DNA of 44,900 nucleotides. Source: Actinomycetes bacterium (GTDB taxonomy: Bacteria > Actinomycetota > Actinomycetes > Propionibacteriales > Nocardioidaceae). The notes below the pieces were generated by a model that was not told the origin of the DNA, did not search any database, and saw nothing but the letters and a program-made list of their open reading frames with translations. Both the position numbers and the translations under genes were made by a program. The stretch lies in NCBI GenBank assembly GCA_023396115.1, contig JAEWXC010000092.1, positions 1 through 44,900 on the forward strand, in the 5' to 3' direction. The number at the start of each line of letters is the position of its first letter. Position 1 is the first letter of the stretch. Positions 33,895 through 40,827 of this stretch are shown in pieces.

Positions 33895-34362
33895 ATGACT
33901 GAGCAACTGGCCCCCCTGTTCGAGGAGTCCGTCGAGATCAGCGCCGACCCGGTCCGCGTCTGGTCGCTCGTCTCCGACCTGCCGCGGTTGGCCGAGTGGA
34001 GCCCACAGGTGGTGAAGTCGGTGGTGCGTGGCGGCGGCGGGGTCCGGCAGGACGCCAAGCTGTTCAACATCAACCGGCGTGGGCTGCTGGTGTGGCCGAC
34101 CCAGTCGAAGGTCACCGAGTTCGAGCCGCACCGCAAGATCGCGTTCCGGGTCAAGGAGAACTTCTCGATCTGGTCCTTCGAGCTCGAGCCGACCGCGACC
34201 GGGACCCGCCTGACCCAGCGCCGTGAGCTGCCCGAGGGCCTCTCGGACCTGTCGCTGAAGCTCACCAAGCGCTTCTTCGGCGGCCAGGAGAACTTCGGCA
34301 ACGAGCTCCAGCAGGGCATGCGGCAGACCCTGTCGCGGGTGAAGGCCGAAGCCGAGAAGTGA
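33895..34362 (+). CDS. SRPBCC family protein (polyketide cyclase/dehydrase-like)
   Basis: A 155-residue START-like fold that typically binds a hydrophobic ligand. It begins EESVEISADPVRVWSLVSD, the usual first strand and helix of SRPBCC proteins, followed by LPRLAEWSPQVVKS. Later come FEPHRKIAFRVKENFSIWSF and the long C-terminal helix (GGQENFGNELQQGMRQTLSR) that lines the cavity. The ligand is unknown. ATG at 33895 has TAGGCT 7 nt upstream and no ribosome-binding site, so it is probably leaderless. The stop overlaps the next gene by 4 nt (GTGA), so the two are co-translated. Confidence 0.82.
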   Translation: MTEQLAPLFEESVEISADPVRVWSLVSDLPRLAEWSPQVVKSVVRGGGGVRQDAKLFNINRRGLLVWPTQSKVTEFEPHRKIAFRVKENFSIWSFELEPTATGTRLTQRRELPEGLSDLSLKLTKRFFGGQENFGNELQQGMRQTLSRVKAEAEK

Positions 34363-35357
34363 GCACGCCGGCGCCCTCGGCGCTGCACCGTCGCTGGCCC
34401 GACCTCGACCTGGCCCGGACCCCGCTGGGTCAGTCCGGCACACCGGTCCGGCGACTCGACCTGCCCGGCCTGGGCGACGACGTCTGGGTCAAGGAGGAGA
34501 ACCGGTTCGGTGACGGCGCGTGGGCAGGCAACAAGGTCCGCAAACTCGAGTGGATCCTCCCCGAGGCGCACCGCCGCGGCGTGACGACGCTGTTCACTGT
34601 CGGCGGCATCGGCACCCACTGGGGGCTGGCGTGCGCCCGCTACGGCGCCGAGCACGGCCTGCGCACGGCGCTGGGGCTGGTCGACCAGCCCGTCGACGAC
34701 CACGTCCGCGAGCAGTGGGCGCGGCTGCAGGACAGTGGCGCCACGATCCACCGGCTCGCCACGCCCACCCGGCTGAAGCTGGCCGCCCCCGCGATCCTGG
34801 CCCGGCACACCAGCTGGGACGGTGCCCGGCCCCGGCTTCCGTGGTACCTGCCGGCGGGTGGGTCCAACACGTTCGGGTCGCTGGGCTACGTCGAGACCGC
34901 GCTCGAGATCGCCGCGCAGGTCGAGGCCGGTGAGCTGCCCGAACCCGGCACCGTGGTGGTGCCGGTCGGCTCCGGGGGCACCGTGGCCGGTCTGGCACTC
35001 GGCTTCCGGGTCGCCGGGCTGCGTACCCGGGTGTTCGGCGCCGTGGTCAACGATTCGATTCCGCTGGCCGCGCCCACGCTGGCCCGGCTGGCCAACGCCA
35101 CCGGTCGGCTGCTCCGCGAACGGGGCGCGACAGGTGTTCCGGCGGTCCCCACGGCCGACGTCACCGCCAGGGACGACTGGCTCGGCGCCACCTACGGCGA
35201 CCCCACGCCCGCCTCGGTGGCCATGGTCGCGGCGGCCGCCGAGCACGGGATGGAACTGGAGCCCGTCTACACCGGCAAGGCGCTGGCGGCGATCAGCGAC
35301 CTGCGGGGGACGGTGCCGGGCCCGGTCCTCTGGCTCAACACCCACGGCCCCCGCTGA
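34359..35357 (+). CDS. PLP-dependent enzyme, ACC deaminase / D-cysteine desulfhydrase family
   Basis: A fold-type II PLP enzyme of 332 residues. The PLP lysine motif is AGNKVRKLEWILPEA (near 50-65), and the phosphate-binding glycine loop is VPVGSGGTVAGLALGFR near 205. LPAGGSNTFGSLGYVETALE (near 165) is typical of D-cysteine desulfhydrase relatives. The region usually written GGxQSNH reads GGIGTHWGLACARYG, so the Ser that helps catalysis in ACC deaminase is replaced and the substrate may differ. GTG at 34359 overlaps the SRPBCC stop. I call the family, not the reaction. Confidence 0.78.
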   Translation: MSTPAPSALHRRWPDLDLARTPLGQSGTPVRRLDLPGLGDDVWVKEENRFGDGAWAGNKVRKLEWILPEAHRRGVTTLFTVGGIGTHWGLACARYGAEHGLRTALGLVDQPVDDHVREQWARLQDSGATIHRLATPTRLKLAAPAILARHTSWDGARPRLPWYLPAGGSNTFGSLGYVETALEIAAQVEAGELPEPGTVVVPVGSGGTVAGLALGFRVAGLRTRVFGAVVNDSIPLAAPTLARLANATGRLLRERGATGVPAVPTADVTARDDWLGATYGDPTPASVAMVAAAAEHGMELEPVYTGKALAAISDLRGTVPGPVLWLNTHGPR

Positions 35358-35476
35358 GCAACGCGCCGAGAAAAAAGTTCCACCTCGTCGCGCCGGGAGC
35401 GATGAGTTCCGGTCCCGGGGCCCGTCTCTCCTGCAGGTGGCACACCCGGTGCCACCCCAGCGAGGGGAGCAGCACC

Positions 35477-35968
35477 ATGAACCAGCAGAGCAGCACGATC
35501 CAGGACGAGACCGCGACGTCGCTGGTCGACCCGGCGGAGCGTGGCGCGCTGAGCCATCCGATGGTCTTCGTCAACCTGCCGGTCGCCGACGTCGCGGCCA
35601 GCCGGGACTTCTTCACCCGCGTCGGCTACACCTTCGACGAGCGGATGTGCAACGAGCAGGGCGCCGGGCTGGTGCTCGGTCCGAACATCTACGCGATGCT
35701 CCTGGAGCGCAGCTTCTTCGCCCAGTTCCACCACGCCACCACCAGCGGTCCCGGCGAGGTCGAGGTGCTCACCTGCCTGGCTGCGGCCAGCCGCGAGGAG
35801 GTGGACCGGGTCGTCGACGCCGCGATCGCCGCCGGCGGTCGGGACGTGCGTCGCGAGGACGGCGCGCCGTTCATGTACGGCCGCACGTTCGCCGACCCGG
35901 ACGGTCACCACTGGGAGATCATGTGGATGGACGTCGAGGCGGCGACCGAGGCCGGCGCGTTCGGCTGA
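35477..35968 (+). CDS. VOC family (glyoxalase/bleomycin-resistance-like) protein
   Basis: A 163-residue protein of the vicinal oxygen chelate fold. PMVFVNLPVADVAASRDFF is the first beta-alpha-beta unit, GPNIYAMLLERSFF follows, and the second half ends GRTFADPDGHHWEIMWMD, with the His and Glu that usually bind metal. Family members range from dioxygenases to resistance and isomerase proteins, so the reaction is unknown. ATG at 35477 has GAGGGGAG 8 nt ahead. The longer frame from 35402 lacks a site. It is followed 26 nt later by an ECF sigma gene and then a RibD-like gene, an association common in actinobacteria. Confidence 0.85.
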   Translation: MNQQSSTIQDETATSLVDPAERGALSHPMVFVNLPVADVAASRDFFTRVGYTFDERMCNEQGAGLVLGPNIYAMLLERSFFAQFHHATTSGPGEVEVLTCLAAASREEVDRVVDAAIAAGGRDVRREDGAPFMYGRTFADPDGHHWEIMWMDVEAATEAGAFG

Positions 35969-35994
35969 GCTGGACCGACACCCGGGAGAGCAGC

Positions 35995-37005
35995 GTGGAG
36001 AGCAGTGCGGAGGACGGCGTGGAGACCGGGCGGACGGGCCCCGGCCGGTTCGAGGCCGAGACGGCCGGGATGCGCCGGGAGCTGTTGGCGCACTGCTACC
36101 GGATGACCGGGTCGGCCAGCGACGCCGAGGACGCGCTGCAGGAAACCTACCTGCGGGCCTGGCAGGCGTTCCACGGCTTCGAGGGGAGCTCCTCGGTGCG
36201 GACCTGGATGTACCGGATCGCGACCAACACCTGCCTGGACCAGCTCCGCTCCGCCCAGCGGCGGATCCTGCCGAGCGGGCTGGGGTCACCGGCCGGTGAC
36301 CCCAGCGCGCCGCTGGCCCAGCGGGAGGAGGCGTGGCTGGAGCCGCTGCCCGAGGCGTGGATGTGGCAGCAGGCCGCGCCCACCCCCGAGGAGGAGCTGC
36401 TGGCCCGGGAGAACTTGACCCTGGCCTGGACCGCGGCGCTGCAGAAGCTGCCCCCGAACCAGCGGGCGGTGCTGCTGCTGCGCGAGGTGCTGCAGTTCTC
36501 CGCCGAGGAGACCGCCTCCACGCTGGGCACCACGGTGGCGTCGGTGAACTCGGCGCTGCAGCGGGCCCGGACCGGTGTCGGGGACACGGCTGCGTCACCG
36601 GTCGCCGACGAGGTCGAACGCGCCGCGGTCGAACGGTTCGTGGCTGCGTTCGAGGCGCACGACTTCGACGCCGTGGTCGCCTCGATGGCCGCCGACACCA
36701 CCTGGCAGATGCCGCCCTTCGACCGGTGGTACCGCGGCGCGCACGACAGCGCCGTGCTCTCCTTCACCCACTGCCCGGCCAGCACGGCCGGCGACCTGCG
36801 CTACCTCACCACCCGCGCCAACGGCCAACCCGCCGTCGGCATGTACCTGCGCAAGGGACGCGACTACGAGGCGTTCCAGTTCCAGGTGCTGCACGTGGGT
36901 CCCACCGGCCTGGTCGACGACGTCGTCGGCTGGTTCGACCCCCGCTTCTTCCGGCTGGCCGGCCTCCCGCTGGTCCTGCCGTCCGACCCCACCCCCACCA
37001 CCTGA
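35995..37005 (+). CDS. ECF sigma factor with C-terminal SnoaL/NTF2-like domain
   Basis: A 336-residue sigma-70 factor of the TIGR02960 type. Region 2 (about 20-95) has HCYRMTGSASDAEDALQETY and RTWMYRIATNTCLDQLRSA. Region 4 (about 150-195) has LPPNQRAVLLLREVLQFSAE and a helix-turn-helix TLGTTVASVNSALQRART. Residues from about 210 form a SnoaL-like domain (ERFVAAFEAHDFDAVVASM; WYRGAHDSAVLSFTHCPAS), which in such factors takes the place of a separate anti-sigma factor and may sense a ligand. Two GTG starts have ribosome-binding sites: 35995 (GGGAGAG) and 36019 (GGAGG). I list the first. It lies between VOC and RibD-like genes on one strand. Confidence 0.85.
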   Translation: MESSAEDGVETGRTGPGRFEAETAGMRRELLAHCYRMTGSASDAEDALQETYLRAWQAFHGFEGSSSVRTWMYRIATNTCLDQLRSAQRRILPSGLGSPAGDPSAPLAQREEAWLEPLPEAWMWQQAAPTPEEELLARENLTLAWTAALQKLPPNQRAVLLLREVLQFSAEETASTLGTTVASVNSALQRARTGVGDTAASPVADEVERAAVERFVAAFEAHDFDAVVASMAADTTWQMPPFDRWYRGAHDSAVLSFTHCPASTAGDLRYLTTRANGQPAVGMYLRKGRDYEAFQFQVLHVGPTGLVDDVVGWFDPRFFRLAGLPLVLPSDPTPTT

Positions 37006-37016
37006 GAGGCACGCCC

Positions 37017-37589
37017 GTGCGTCAGCTCATCGTCACCACGTTCATCTCCGCCGACGGCGTCATGGAGGGCCCCGGTGGGGGCGACCACCCGCACGCCGGC
37101 TGGACCTTCACCGACATCGAGTTCGTGCCCGAGGCGTACACGCTCAAGGGCACCGAGCAGGCCGAGGCGGGGGCGATCCTGCTCGGCCGGGTCTCCTACG
37201 ACGAGTTCGCCCCGGTGTGGCACACGATGGAGGACTTCGCCTCCTACAACGCCGGCGAGAAGTACGTCGTGTCCACCACCCTGACCGGGCCGACCGCCCC
37301 GTGGGGCGACTTCCCGGCCGTGCAGGTGCTGCGCTCGGTCGACGACGTCGCCGCGCTGCGGGAGGGCGAGGGCGGCCCGATCCTGGTGCACGGCAGCGCG
37401 ACGCTGGCCCAGTCCCTGGCCGCGGCCGGTCTGGTCGACCGCTACCACCTGCTCGTCTTCCCGGTGCTGCTCGGATCGGGCAAGCGGCTCTTCGCTGACG
37501 CCCCGGCGGCCAAGCAGAACCTGGCGCTGGTGAGCCACGAGGCCTACGCCAACGGGATCACGGCACAGGTCTACGACGTCCGACGCTGA
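37017..37589 (+). CDS. dihydrofolate reductase-like / RibD C-terminal domain protein
   Basis: A 190-residue protein with the RibD C-terminal (DHFR-like) fold. It begins RQLIVTTFISADGVMEGPGG, which is typical of this family, with ILLGRVSYDEFAPVWHTM near 55 and EKYVVSTTLTGPTAP, then GPILVHGSATLAQSLAAAGL and YHLLVFPVLLGSGKRLF. Such proteins bind NADPH but the true substrate is rarely known; they are not the housekeeping DHFR. GTG at 37017 has GAGAGG 7 nt ahead and begins 12 nt after the sigma stop, so it is very likely co-transcribed with the sigma gene. Confidence 0.87.
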   Translation: MRQLIVTTFISADGVMEGPGGGDHPHAGWTFTDIEFVPEAYTLKGTEQAEAGAILLGRVSYDEFAPVWHTMEDFASYNAGEKYVVSTTLTGPTAPWGDFPAVQVLRSVDDVAALREGEGGPILVHGSATLAQSLAAAGLVDRYHLLVFPVLLGSGKRLFADAPAAKQNLALVSHEAYANGITAQVYDVRR

Positions 37590-37653
37590 GCCGTCACCCG
37601 CTGGGTACGGTGCGAGCCCGGGCAGCGCGCGGCCAGGACGTTGCCGTGGGCTC

Positions 37654-38934
37654 TCACCGTCGGGCATGGAACCTGACCGAGCCGTCGGGATGGCGTTCGG
37701 CCCGGAACCGCGGGTCGTGGACGAGGTGGTGGTGCTGGCTGCAGAGCAGCCCGCCGTCCTTGACCGTCGTGGTTCCGCCCCGACTCCAGGGGTCCCAGTG
37801 GTGTGCCTCGCACCAGGAACTGGGGATCGAGCAGCCGTGGGCGGCGCAGGTTCTCTGCCTGAGCCCCATCGCCCGTCGCTGTGCCGCGCTGTGCAGGCGG
37901 GAGGCGCGTCCGAGGTCGAGGACCTCGGATCTGCTGCCCAGGACCGCGGGGATGAGGGTGGCGTTGCAGGCGAGCCGTCGGGCCTCGCTGGCGGTGATCT
38001 TGTTCGTGGCATCACCCGGGAGGTGGGTGTCGATCAGGGCCGTGCCGAGCTCGGACCGCAGGTCTTCGAGCGTCATGGTGATCACCACGGTGGTGGCGTC
38101 GCCGCCGTGCACCGGCAAGCGCGTCGGGTCCACGGCTTCGAGGAACGACGCGAACGCCTCGGCGGCCTTCCGGCCGATCGGCATCTGGTTGATCACCCGG
38201 GTGTTGTCTTCTGGGTGCAGGTGCGCACGGCGGGGGTTGGCGTGGGCCTGCAGGTAGCGCGCCAAGCGCCCGGCCACGGCGTCGGGAACCAGAGCCACGA
38301 TCCGCGTCGTCCCGTCACCCCGGGCGCGCATCGTGAGCGTGGACTTCCGGTGGGCCTCGGTCTCCATCCTCGCCAACGCACGGGCTTCGTGGGCCGCACA
38401 GAGTTCCGGTGCCACCACCTCGATGACGTGCCGGGCGAGGTGGTGCAGCTGGGTGGGGTTGAAGTCGGCCGCGTACGCGATCAGCTGCTGCTCGGCCAGG
38501 GCCAGCACGTCAGCGGGGATCTCGTCGTCGGTGTCGTGTTCGAGTTGGTCCAGATCGGTCGCGATCACCAGTGCCTGGTCGCGGTGGACTCGCCCCTCAC
38601 GCATCGCCAGAGCGAGGGCGGGACGGCGCTGCAGCGCCTCGGCCAGCCGCAGCGCCCGACGCCCGTCCTCCGGGCGCATGTTCGTGGCGGCCGCGAGCCA
38701 GTCACCCATGTCCCGTGCGCCGGCATCCACCGCCACCTGCCCGGAACTGGCCAGGATGCGCAGCTCGAGCTCAGCAGCCCGGGCCTTCACAGCACTGAGT
38801 TCGACGAGGGAGCGGGCCAGCTCCTGCGGATCGGTGAACAGCGGGTTCACGTCCGCCACCGACTCGAGTTCCGCCGAGATGCGCTCCAGTGCACCACCGA
38901 TGACGGAACGTCCGTGCAACGGTGCGACTGCCAT
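37654..38934 (-). CDS. DUF222 / HNH endonuclease domain protein (13E12-repeat type)
   Basis: A 426-residue protein with an N-terminal DUF222 domain (about 20-290) and a C-terminal HNH module. The module reads CAAHGCSIPSSWCEAHHWDP, followed by WSRGGTTTVKDGGLLCSQHH and HLVHDPRFR, with Cys pairs that hold a zinc and the H-x-N/H catalytic residues (near 355-405). DUF222/HNH genes are widespread in actinobacteria, including the mycobacterial 13E12 repeats, and their biological job is unsettled. ATG at 38934 reads MAVAPLHGRSVIGGALER; the GTG at 38958 falls before the expected transcription start. The promoter at 38961-38989 contains a perfect SOS box, so LexA control is strongly suggested. Confidence 0.87.
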   Translation of the reverse strand: MAVAPLHGRSVIGGALERISAELESVADVNPLFTDPQELARSLVELSAVKARAAELELRILASSGQVAVDAGARDMGDWLAAATNMRPEDGRRALRLAEALQRRPALALAMREGRVHRDQALVIATDLDQLEHDTDDEIPADVLALAEQQLIAYAADFNPTQLHHLARHVIEVVAPELCAAHEARALARMETEAHRKSTLTMRARGDGTTRIVALVPDAVAGRLARYLQAHANPRRAHLHPEDNTRVINQMPIGRKAAEAFASFLEAVDPTRLPVHGGDATTVVITMTLEDLRSELGTALIDTHLPGDATNKITASEARRLACNATLIPAVLGSRSEVLDLGRASRLHSAAQRRAMGLRQRTCAAHGCSIPSSWCEAHHWDPWSRGGTTTVKDGGLLCSQHHHLVHDPRFRAERHPDGSVRFHARR

Positions 38935-38960
38935 GGCTACCCCCGAGATGAGATGCACCC

Positions 38961-38989
38961 ATTCTATCGAACACCTGTTCGAACGTCAA
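38961..38989 (-). promoter_or_regulatory. LexA-controlled promoter of the DUF222/HNH gene
   Basis: On the minus strand TTGACG (38989..38984), a 17-nt spacer, TAGAAT (38966..38961). The spacer contains TCGAACAGGTGTTCGA (38982..38967), a perfect match to the actinobacterial/Bacillus SOS box TCGAAC-N4-GTTCGA. A repressor bound there would cover the space between -35 and -10. Confidence 0.88.
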
Positions 38990-39083
38990 GGGGGTTCGGC
39001 CGGGCTGATGCGTGATGGTGCAGGACGCGGGTGACTGCTCCGCCTCGCGACACTCGTGCGGCGGTCGAGTGCGGGGCCGGGCC

Positions 39084-39458
39084 TCATCGAAGGCGGGTGA
39101 CTGCCTCCACGGCGGTGGTCGGGTCGACCCCCAGCGCCGCGGCCCGGGCCAGGTAGTCCCGGGCCAGCGCTTCCAGGGCGGGTGCCGGGTCGCCGGCCCG
39201 ACCCGCGGCCGCGGCGGCGACCCGGGTGCCGGCGCCGCGGCGCGAGGTGACCAGCCCGGCCGACTCCAGCTCGGCGTAGGCCCGCCCGACGGTACCGACC
39301 GCCAGGCCCAGGTCCCCGGCCAGCTGGCGCAACGGCGGCAGCCGGTCCCCGGCCCGCAACTGCCCGGCCCCGATCAGCGCCGCCAACTGCCGTCGCACCT
39401 GCTCGTACGGCGGGGTCGGGTCACCCGGGTCGACCCGGACGGCCGGCGCCTCAGACAC
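39084..39458 (-). CDS. GntR family transcriptional regulator, YtrA subfamily
   Basis: A short 124-residue GntR protein. The winged helix-turn-helix spans about residues 12-85, with PPYEQVRRQLAALIGAGQL, RLPPLRQLAGDLGLAVGTVG and RAYAELESAGLVTSRRGAG. The effector part is only a short helix pair, as in the YtrA subfamily, which is usually co-transcribed with membrane transport genes. GTG at 39458 overlaps the upstream membrane-protein gene by 8 nt, so the pair is coupled. Its likely operator lies at 40387-40411, before the membrane gene. Confidence 0.9.
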   Translation of the reverse strand: MSEAPAVRVDPGDPTPPYEQVRRQLAALIGAGQLRAGDRLPPLRQLAGDLGLAVGTVGRAYAELESAGLVTSRRGAGTRVAAAAAGRAGDPAPALEALARDYLARAAALGVDPTTAVEAVTRLR

Positions 39459-40338
39459 GGGCCGGCCGGTTGCGCGGGTCGGCGGACACCGGCCCGGGGA
39501 CCAGCAGCGCGATCAGGAAGACCAGCACCGAGCCGACCGCGGCGACGCACAGCACCAGCGCGGCCAGCCCGACGACCCGCCATCCGGTCTCCGGGCAGTC
39601 GTGACCCAGCAGCGCCGTCCCGGCGAAGAAGGCGATCCCGGCCAGCGGCGTGGCCACCACCAGCCCGACCGCGCTGACCACCGTCGTGGCGGAGACCTGA
39701 CGGTGCCGGTCGGTCTCCGCGGTGTCGCCGGCCAGGGTGCGGCGGGTGATCCGGAGGCAGGCCAGCCAGCCCAGGACACCGGCGGCGGCGACCCCGATCA
39801 GCCACGGCAGGACGTAGAAGGAGCCGGGGTAGGGCCCGCGGGCCGACGTCATCCCGGTCGAGCAGGCGGCGCTCAGGCTCCGCCCGGCCCGCCCCAGGTC
39901 GTCCGGGCTGGCGGTGATCAGGGCGTACAGGCACAGCAGCACCCCGGCCACGGTCAACGCGACGAGCAGCCGCACCAGTCGCAGCGGCAACTGGTCGCGC
40001 AGCCGGCGCGGGGTCAGCGAGGCCGTGCGCGGTCCCGCGGCCCAGCGGGGCCGGACCACGAACTCGGCCAGCAGCACCGAGGCCAGCACCACCAGGCCGA
40101 AGACGACCGGCGCCACCACGGCGGCACTGCCCAGGCCACGGTCCAGCGGGGTGGGTTCGAGCAGCACCCAGGACCCGGCTGCGGCGGCCAGCACGAGCCC
40201 GAGCAACCGGACCCGGCCCACCGCGCGCTCGGCCCGTCCGGCCGGGACGGTCTCGCGCGGCATCACACCCACTAGCACCGCGACGGCCAGCGCCAGCACC
40301 GGCAGGACCAGCAGCTCGATCAGTCCGAACCCGAACAC
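39451..40338 (-). CDS. multi-pass membrane protein, unknown function (GntR partner)
   Basis: A 295-residue integral membrane protein with about seven hydrophobic segments, including LIELLVLPVLALAVAVLVG, VRLLGLVLAAAAGSWVLLE, LVRLLVALTVAGVLLCLYAL, YVLPWLIGVAAAGVLGWLAC and VVGLAALVLCVAAVGSVLVF. No ATP-binding or catalytic motif is visible, and I do not recognise a family. GTG at 40338 follows GGAGG at 5 nt and reads VFGFGLIELLVLP; the longer frame would start at 40389 inside the promoter. It is the first gene of a two-gene unit with the YtrA-type regulator. Confidence 0.75.
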   Translation of the reverse strand: MFGFGLIELLVLPVLALAVAVLVGVMPRETVPAGRAERAVGRVRLLGLVLAAAAGSWVLLEPTPLDRGLGSAAVVAPVVFGLVVLASVLLAEFVVRPRWAAGPRTASLTPRRLRDQLPLRLVRLLVALTVAGVLLCLYALITASPDDLGRAGRSLSAACSTGMTSARGPYPGSFYVLPWLIGVAAAGVLGWLACLRITRRTLAGDTAETDRHRQVSATTVVSAVGLVVATPLAGIAFFAGTALLGHDCPETGWRVVGLAALVLCVAAVGSVLVFLIALLVPGPVSADPRNRPARV

Positions 40339-40386
40339 GTGGACCTCCCTGGTTCCGGGACCGACATTTGTGTCACGTCCTTGGTG

Positions 40387-40417
40387 CAAGAGTGGCGACG
40401 CACCGCTCTTGTGTCAA
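40387..40417 (-). promoter_or_regulatory. promoter with candidate GntR operator
   Basis: On the minus strand a consensus -35 TTGACA (40417..40412) and a weak -10 CACTCT (40394..40389) stand 17 nt apart. An inverted repeat CAAGAG-N13-CTTTG-type, exactly CAAGAG (40387-40392) and CTCTTG (40406-40411) on the plus strand, fills the promoter. TTGTGTCA occurs twice, near 40368 and 40409. This suggests autoregulation of the membrane-protein/GntR pair. Confidence 0.65.
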
Positions 40418-40447
40418 GTGGGTGCTACAAAACTCGGTCCGGACGCA

Positions 40448-40483
40448 CGACGACCCCGCACCCGGGTGGGTGCGGGGTCGTCG
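40448..40483 (-). terminator. strong hairpin terminator downstream of ino1
   Basis: A 16-bp perfect stem (40448-40463 with 40468-40483) around the loop GGGT. It lies between the ino1 transcript and the next promoter. It has no T run and could work in both directions. Confidence 0.7.
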
Positions 40484-40538
40484 GGTGGTGCCGTTGCGTT
40501 GATCGAGCGCGTGTCGCTGATCGAGCTCAAGCCGTCGA

Positions 40539-40580
40539 TCGAGCTTGCCGAGATCCGCCAGGGGGTCTCGGCAAGCTCGA
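40539..40580. repeat. 15-bp perfect inverted repeat
   Basis: TCGAGCTTGCCGAGA (40539-40553) pairs with TCTCGGCAAGCTCGA (40566-40580) around a 12-nt loop. One arm recurs, with small changes, in the gnd-dnaN spacer. Confidence 0.8.
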
Positions 40581-40634
40581 CCACCGAGAAGGCGGCTCGA
40601 CCACCGCGTAGACGGCTCGACCACCGGGAAGGCG
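40575..40634. repeat. three tandem 20-bp units (GCTCGACCACCG...)
   Basis: Units begin at 40575, 40595 and 40615. All start GCTCGACCACCG and end in variants of GAAGGCG. The first overlaps the inverted repeat at 40539-40580. Confidence 0.8.
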
Positions 40635-40642
40635 ACGCCTGG

Positions 40643-40827
40643 TCGGCTCGGGCGTTCCGACCTCGTTCCTCGGTCGGAGGCCTCGCTCAACCTGCGGGCG
40701 TGTTCTGCCCGGACGCGGTCCGGTCAGACGCCTGGTTTCGGCTCGGCCGTTCCGACCTCGTTCCTCGGTCGGAGGCCTCGCTCAACCTGCGGGCGAGTTC
40801 TGCCCCGACTGCGTCGGGTCAGACGCC
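40643..40827. repeat. two 90-bp direct repeats, the second overlapping the ino1 3' end
   Basis: Copies at 40643-40732 and 40738-40827 share TCGGCTCGG, a hairpin-forming TCCGACC...GGTCGGA, GCCTCGCTCAACCTGCGGGC and GGTCAGACGCC. The last segment in the second copy contains the ino1 stop (TCA on the plus strand at 40819-40821) and final codons. The first copy repeats that end, as if the 3' end had been duplicated downstream. Confidence 0.8.

Larger units (their letters stand above)
40339..40818. other. spacer between the membrane-protein gene and ino1 (480 nt)
   Basis: No gene. From left to right it holds the GntR-type promoter, a strong terminator hairpin, a 15-bp inverted repeat, three 20-bp tandem units, and the first of two 90-bp direct repeats, the second of which overlaps the ino1 3' end. 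Confidence 0.7.

Noticed and set aside
34822..35994. Apparent fusion of a 391-residue segment to the ECF sigma factor
   Set aside because: It is an out-of-frame reading of the PLP-enzyme and VOC genes; the sigma factor has its own start with a ribosome-binding site.
40418..40818. Riboswitch or ino1-related regulatory RNA
   Set aside because: The structures lie downstream of ino1, not in its leader, and are explained by a terminator and repeats.
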